From Halobacteriovoraceae bacterium (GTDB lineage: Bacteria; Bdellovibrionota; Bacteriovoracia; Bacteriovoracales; Bacteriovoracaceae): a stretch of DNA of 54,572 nt. Position 1 is the first letter of the stretch. Each line of letters begins with the position of its first letter. The position numbers and the translations under genes were made by a program. The stretch is from NCBI GenBank assembly GCA_002712005.1, contig PASP01000019.1:1-54572 (forward strand), written 5' to 3'. Positions 50,948 through 54,572 of the stretch are shown piece after piece. The notes beneath the pieces were generated by a model. The model saw only the letters and a list, made by a program, of their open reading frames with translations, was not told the DNA's origin and made no database searches.

Positions 50948-53920
50948 ATGGTACATTTCAATCATTCTACTCACATTTTTAAGCACTTAGGGATGATACT
51001 CATCCTCTTAGGCTTGTTTTCCTGTAAGAGTGATGTAGAGGATAAGACCCAAGAGGCCAATCAAAGTGTCATTAATGTAGACAGTTTGAAGGTAACAAGT
51101 CTCCAAAATATTAGGGCCGACAAATCCGAAACTTCAATTATAGTGAAAAAGTATTACGCTATTTCGGCCTGTCTTTCTGAAAATAACTTAGGTCAAAAGC
51201 TTGATAGAAGGCCTGTTGAAGTACAAGGTACTCCCCTACAATCCAATGTCACTGACCCATCAGGATGTATCTTTTGGGAACATACATTCAATATGGACTA
51301 TAGTGGTAAGGATCGATGTCAAATTCTTAAACAAGTGATCAAAATACCAGGGTCACGTATGACGAAAACCCTAAACTATGCCATCGATACCATTACCGAT
51401 CAAATTATCGATCTTGAGCGCGGTAAAGGTTGTACCGTCATGAATGAAAATGGCGATATTAAAACTTTGGCCCAATCAGGTGGTGAACTCATTTTAGAAA
51501 AGGTGAATCTCTACTGGGCCGGAGAAGAAGATGAGAAACGCTCAGATGTACGAACTCTCACTTATAGAACGAATATCCAATCATGTCTTAAGGCCCGTGT
51601 ATCTAATACGGCCTTAACGAATACCCTAATCAATATTCAAATTAGAGATCGCTCTAATCTTCATGATGCAATTAATATTGATAATGTTAGAACGAATGAA
51701 GCAGGTTGTTTCGATCGTCTCTTCTCAAGTCCTTATGAGCAATTCTCATATTCCCATTGGTTGGAGAAGGACATTGTCATTGAAGTGGTAGAAGGACCCC
51801 TACAGGGTGCACGTACCGGTACAATGGTTTATGTAAACCCTTATGAAATTACACGTACGTTTTTTGGAATCGATAGCCGTTGGGATCACCCAATGGAAAA
51901 TCCATTACCTAGAAATAAGAAAATCCATATTGATGGTGTTATGTATATTCAAATTGGTAATGATGTAGAAAACTTTGATGTTAATGATTATTTAAATCTT
52001 ACAGTAAGTAAGTCTTATCAAATTGTTCTTAATCCAAGAATTGATCGTGGACACCGTTTTACTAAGGACGCTGCTCGCTATGTAAAAATGCACGATGGGC
52101 GTTTTCGTCTTAAATTTATGATTCTCGCCCCTGATAAAGCGGATATCGAAATTGATGAAACTAATTTTGAAGACTTCACTTATATTACAGGTGCGGAGAG
52201 AATCGTTGAAGTAAAAGACGGAATTATCAACTCTCTTATTAGTATCCCAGTTAAGCTTCAAGATCTACCTAGATTGGCCACGAGAACAGTAAGTGTTTTC
52301 AAACTTGAGCCTATCACCGATACAGGTATCATTAGCTCAACCGTTACTGGATTCTTTAAAGCAAAAATTGCGTGGATTAAAACAAATGTAATCCAATCAG
52401 ACACTCTTCAAACTTCAGAAGAGCAACTCTCCTACCGCATGGACTCAAGAGAAGCTAAGAATGACGCTCAAAGTGTGAGTGATCAAATCTCTAGCAATAT
52501 TGAGTCTGTCCTCAGTGAGAATATGGCCGAGCCTAGTAAAGGTAGTGAAACCTTAGATTCTATCGAACTTGAGGGAGTTGTTACAGATGAAACAAAACTT
52601 AAGTACAAGAAATGTATTGAATATCTCTTTACCAAGGCCAAAGACGGTGTTGACCAAACAGGTACAGATAAATGTGATTTCAATAAAGGAAGTGTAGAAG
52701 TTAAAGAACTCAAAAGTAATCCTTTTGCACTAAGTGAAGATTCAAAAAGTATCTTCGTTAATAAGCAATTAGCTCATATGTACCCTAACCTCATCAGTGA
52801 GAGCACATTATCTAAAGAAGAAAGAGATGCTCAAAGTGTTGAAGTTGTAGAGGCCACAAATTCTGAACAAAATGTAGAAGAAGAGTCTTCATCTTCTAAG
52901 AAATTTAATCTACCAGAAGGTGTGATTAACGGAATCTATGATAAATTGAGAAATAACGATCTCACAAAAGAAGACAAACCGTATATGGCGGTTATGGCCC
53001 TTGTGTGTCGTGATGCTTTTCCAGAGCCAGAGCAAGGTGAAGGTATCCTCGCTCGCTGGTTAGGACGCTCAGAGAACCCTGACTACACTCGTTGTATTAG
53101 GAACCCTGAGAAGTTCTTTAATATCGATGAATTCATGCACTCTAAAAAAGTTACGGATATCCAACCTCGATACTCTACAGGTTTTAACTTGAGTATTGGT
53201 GCAAGGTTCTCAACTTCATATGGAACAAATAGAAGTACCTATATGTCTAAACGAGTTGGAGCTGATCTTGGAGTTAAACTTCCTCTTGGGGAATATTTCG
53301 GTGCAGGTATCAAGCTCTTTGACCTCTCTTATACTTGGAGTGAAGGTGAAAGTGAGAATGAAAACTGGTCTGATGATGTAAGCACAAGTCGTTCACTAGC
53401 GATCGAGAAATTTGTTATCGACGTAAATGGTGAGTTCGAAAAATGTATCCTTTTCACAGGAAAGGACTATATCAGTTCAGACTCTCTACGTGCCATCGGT
53501 ATGGCCGCAGGAATGGGTGGAGCTCCGGTACTCCTACCGAGCCAGTATAAGCAGTATAATACCAAATTAGATAAGCAATACTATCTCTGTGATCAACCGA
53601 AGCCAACTAAAGTAAGTGAGCCTTGGTATTACATCCAAGCAGATGTTCCAAGTGCGCCGATGCTATCGGATAACATGGGACCAACAGAGAAGAAGCTCAT
53701 CAAGGTCCTTCGTGGTGAAGAAACCTTCAATCAGTTCAAACAACTCTTTGAAGATGAAACGAAGGTCTATCTTCTTGAGTCACAAAATAACTCAGAGACA
53801 CCTGATGAGAAACTCTACGAGAACTGGGGTCACCTTCTAGAGATCGTACCCCCACCATCAGCTGCGAACAAGCTCTTGATCAATAACTATCAAGGGGCCT
53901 TTCCAGGAACTATTCAATAG
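50948..53920 (+). CDS. Very large lipoprotein with duplicated cysteine-paired domain
   Basis: Lipobox GLFSC with Cys26. Two similar N-terminal domains are visible: one with Cys75 and Cys107 (ISACLSENN ... TDPSGCIFW), one with Cys213 and Cys254 (IQSCLKARV ... TNEAGCFDR). Both have a beta-rich, Ig-like look. A Ser/Glu-rich low-complexity linker lies around residues 495-655 (TNSEQNVEEESSSSKK). The C-terminal third has Gly/Tyr/Ser-rich alternating strands (RYSTGFNLSIGARFSTSYG) and more cysteines. No family recognised. It is probably a surface or outer-membrane lipoprotein. A perfect sigma-54 element lies upstream. The stop is two bases from the left end of an IS. Confidence 0.75.
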   Translation: MVHFNHSTHIFKHLGMILILLGLFSCKSDVEDKTQEANQSVINVDSLKVTSLQNIRADKSETSIIVKKYYAISACLSENNLGQKLDRRPVEVQGTPLQSNVTDPSGCIFWEHTFNMDYSGKDRCQILKQVIKIPGSRMTKTLNYAIDTITDQIIDLERGKGCTVMNENGDIKTLAQSGGELILEKVNLYWAGEEDEKRSDVRTLTYRTNIQSCLKARVSNTALTNTLINIQIRDRSNLHDAINIDNVRTNEAGCFDRLFSSPYEQFSYSHWLEKDIVIEVVEGPLQGARTGTMVYVNPYEITRTFFGIDSRWDHPMENPLPRNKKIHIDGVMYIQIGNDVENFDVNDYLNLTVSKSYQIVLNPRIDRGHRFTKDAARYVKMHDGRFRLKFMILAPDKADIEIDETNFEDFTYITGAERIVEVKDGIINSLISIPVKLQDLPRLATRTVSVFKLEPITDTGIISSTVTGFFKAKIAWIKTNVIQSDTLQTSEEQLSYRMDSREAKNDAQSVSDQISSNIESVLSENMAEPSKGSETLDSIELEGVVTDETKLKYKKCIEYLFTKAKDGVDQTGTDKCDFNKGSVEVKELKSNPFALSEDSKSIFVNKQLAHMYPNLISESTLSKEERDAQSVEVVEATNSEQNVEEESSSSKKFNLPEGVINGIYDKLRNNDLTKEDKPYMAVMALVCRDAFPEPEQGEGILARWLGRSENPDYTRCIRNPEKFFNIDEFMHSKKVTDIQPRYSTGFNLSIGARFSTSYGTNRSTYMSKRVGADLGVKLPLGEYFGAGIKLFDLSYTWSEGESENENWSDDVSTSRSLAIEKFVIDVNGEFEKCILFTGKDYISSDSLRAIGMAAGMGGAPVLLPSQYKQYNTKLDKQYYLCDQPKPTKVSEPWYYIQADVPSAPMLSDNMGPTEKKLIKVLRGEETFNQFKQLFEDETKVYLLESQNNSETPDEKLYENWGHLLEIVPPPSAANKLLINNYQGAFPGTIQ

Positions 53921-53921
53921 T

Positions 53922-53951
53922 AACTGCCCTATTAGAGTGGGGATAAAGAAT
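53922..53951 (+). repeat. Terminal inverted repeat of the right IS copy
   Basis: Reads AACTGCCCTA, an imperfect six-base stretch, then GTGGGGATAAA. It is the inverted counterpart of 201-230. The inner half doubles as the left arm of the hairpin at 53940-53979. Confidence 0.75.
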
Positions 53952-53979
53952 TGATCATCATTGCTCAATTTTTTATCCC
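53940..53979 (+). terminator. Long hairpin at the IS left end
   Basis: GGGATAAAGAATTGA pairs with TCAATTTTTTATCCC: fifteen pairs including one G-U, with a ten-base loop. It would terminate or stall transcription entering from the lipoprotein gene, a common protective feature of IS ends. No strong T-run follows the stem. Confidence 0.6.
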
Positions 53980-54053
53980 TCTGTAGTTACCTCTCTTTAT
54001 TTTCCATGACTTAATCATTTTCTAAAAAAAAGATCTCTTGCATTACAAAGTGC

Positions 54054-54572
54054 ATGAGATCCAACTGCCGTAAAAAAACATGTCCTTCTTGCCAACAAAA
54101 GACTCTTGTCGTTAAGGATGGATTCTTTTTTAGACATTGTGATTCTCGAAAAATTCAGCGTTATCGCTGTAAGATTTGCTCTAAGAAGTTCTCAAGTGCC
54201 ACCTTTTCTCCTGCAAAGAACCAGAAGAAAAGACGCTTTAATCACACCCTTCTTCTTCAACTCGCATCAGGAATCAGCCAAAACCGTGCTGCCATCTTAC
54301 ATAAATGTCATCCCATCACAATCAAGAGAAAGTTTGAGTATTTGGCGAAGAGATCGCGGATAAAAAATAGAAAGCTACTTGAATCTTTGTATCAAGATCA
54401 AAAATGCACCGAAGTCCAATTTGATGATTTGATCACAATTGAACACACTAAATTAAAGCCTTTATCCGTTACAGTCATCGTAGATAAGAAAACAAGAAGA
54501 GTTCTAGGTACTAATATTGCAACCATTGGTGCCTTTGGACATCTTGCTAAAATCTCTTTAAATAAATACGGA
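54054..54572 (+). CDS. Transposase with N-terminal zinc ribbon (partial, 173 residues)
   Basis: The first 46 residues form a zinc ribbon (CPSC at 10-13, CKIC at 39-42), followed by a basic helix-turn-helix-like region (KKRRFNHTLLLQLASGISQ). The catalytic domain then begins (VQFDDLITIEHTKLKP, SVTVIVDKKTRRVLG) with the likely first Asp of a DDE triad. The frame is open at the window end. The start is the only in-frame ATG, and its ribosome site is weak, as usual for transposases. It fits the IS1/IS1595-like zinc-ribbon transposases. The C-terminal fragment at 1-123 probably belongs to the same family. Confidence 0.78.
   Translation, partial: MRSNCRKKTCPSCQQKTLVVKDGFFFRHCDSRKIQRYRCKICSKKFSSATFSPAKNQKKRRFNHTLLLQLASGISQNRAAILHKCHPITIKRKFEYLAKRSRIKNRKLLESLYQDQKCTEVQFDDLITIEHTKLKPLSVTVIVDKKTRRVLGTNIATIGAFGHLAKISLNKYG

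Larger units (their letters stand above)
53922..54572 (+). mobile_element. Insertion sequence, left-hand part only (truncated by window edge)
   Basis: Begins with a terminal inverted repeat matching the end of the left IS copy (26 of 30), includes a long hairpin that would block readthrough, and contains the first 173 codons of a transposase. It starts directly after the stop codon of the 990-residue lipoprotein. The right end is beyond the window. Same type as the copy at 1-230 and in the same orientation. Confidence 0.78.

Noticed and set aside
54106-54363. 85-residue frame inside the transposase
   Set aside because: Out of frame with the zinc-ribbon transposase, which has coherent motifs over the same bases.
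1-54572. A 54-kb composite transposon bounded by two IS copies
   Set aside because: The interior is housekeeping and long envelope loci with uniform base composition; a contig broken at repeats explains the two ends better.
1-54572. tRNA, rRNA and CRISPR arrays
   Set aside because: No cloverleaf-like CCA-ended stretch, rRNA segment or regularly spaced direct repeat was noticed on either strand by reading.

Overview
The window is an AT-rich (by eye roughly 37-40% GC), gene-dense bacterial chromosome segment. It carries housekeeping genes (most of de novo purine synthesis, truA, apaG), a TonB energy-transduction locus, phosphorelay parts, many lipoproteins and exported proteins, and DNA elements matching the sigma-54 consensus. 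This mix suggests a Gram-negative of the Bdellovibrionota/Bacteriovoracaceae type. That placement is inference: there is no rRNA or other decisive marker here.

Layout. Both ends lie inside copies of the same kind of insertion sequence: the 3' end of a transposase at 1-123 and the 5' part of a transposase from 54054. Each copy has a recognisable terminal inverted repeat (26 of 30 positions match). The window therefore looks like a contig that stops in a repeated IS. From 230 to 2191 are a glycosyltransferase and a small exported protein. From 13412 down to 2314 runs a tight minus-strand operon purF-purC-purD-purN-purL-purQ-purH-purM; purE/K and purB are absent. ApaG, an anchored alpha/beta hydrolase and an HNH protein follow to 15.7 kb. 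From 15.8 to 21.1 kb is a signalling island: two pseudo-receiver/HD-GYP-like proteins in convergent orientation, an OmpR-type regulator, an Hpt protein and two receiver/PilZ-like proteins, with no histidine kinase. From 21.6 to 29.1 kb are a beta-barrel protein, an exported helical protein, an AidB-like acyl-CoA dehydrogenase, a solitary CpaF/TadA ATPase, a cupredoxin-like protein, an exported Hsp20-like protein and a thioredoxin-fold protein.

From 39.4 down to 29.2 kb is a TonB2-type locus on the minus strand: exported beta-helix protein, DUF3450 protein, TtpC-like ExbB, ExbB, ExbD, TonB, TPR protein, TonB-dependent receptor and ankyrin-like lipoprotein. Together these would energise uptake of an unknown substrate across the outer membrane. 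A NIF3/YqfO-like protein, an exported zincin, an MsbA-like ABC exporter and a lone receiver protein come next.

From 43.2 kb to the right end the window is dominated by cell-envelope proteins of unknown function: a very large exported protein with a YiiX-type permuted papain domain, a small exported protein, and lipoproteins of 256, 607 and 990 residues. Four of these, plus the small exported protein at 1667, have upstream elements matching the sigma-54 -24/-12 consensus with exact spacing. The most interesting proposal here is a sigma-54-controlled envelope regulon in which every visible target is exported.
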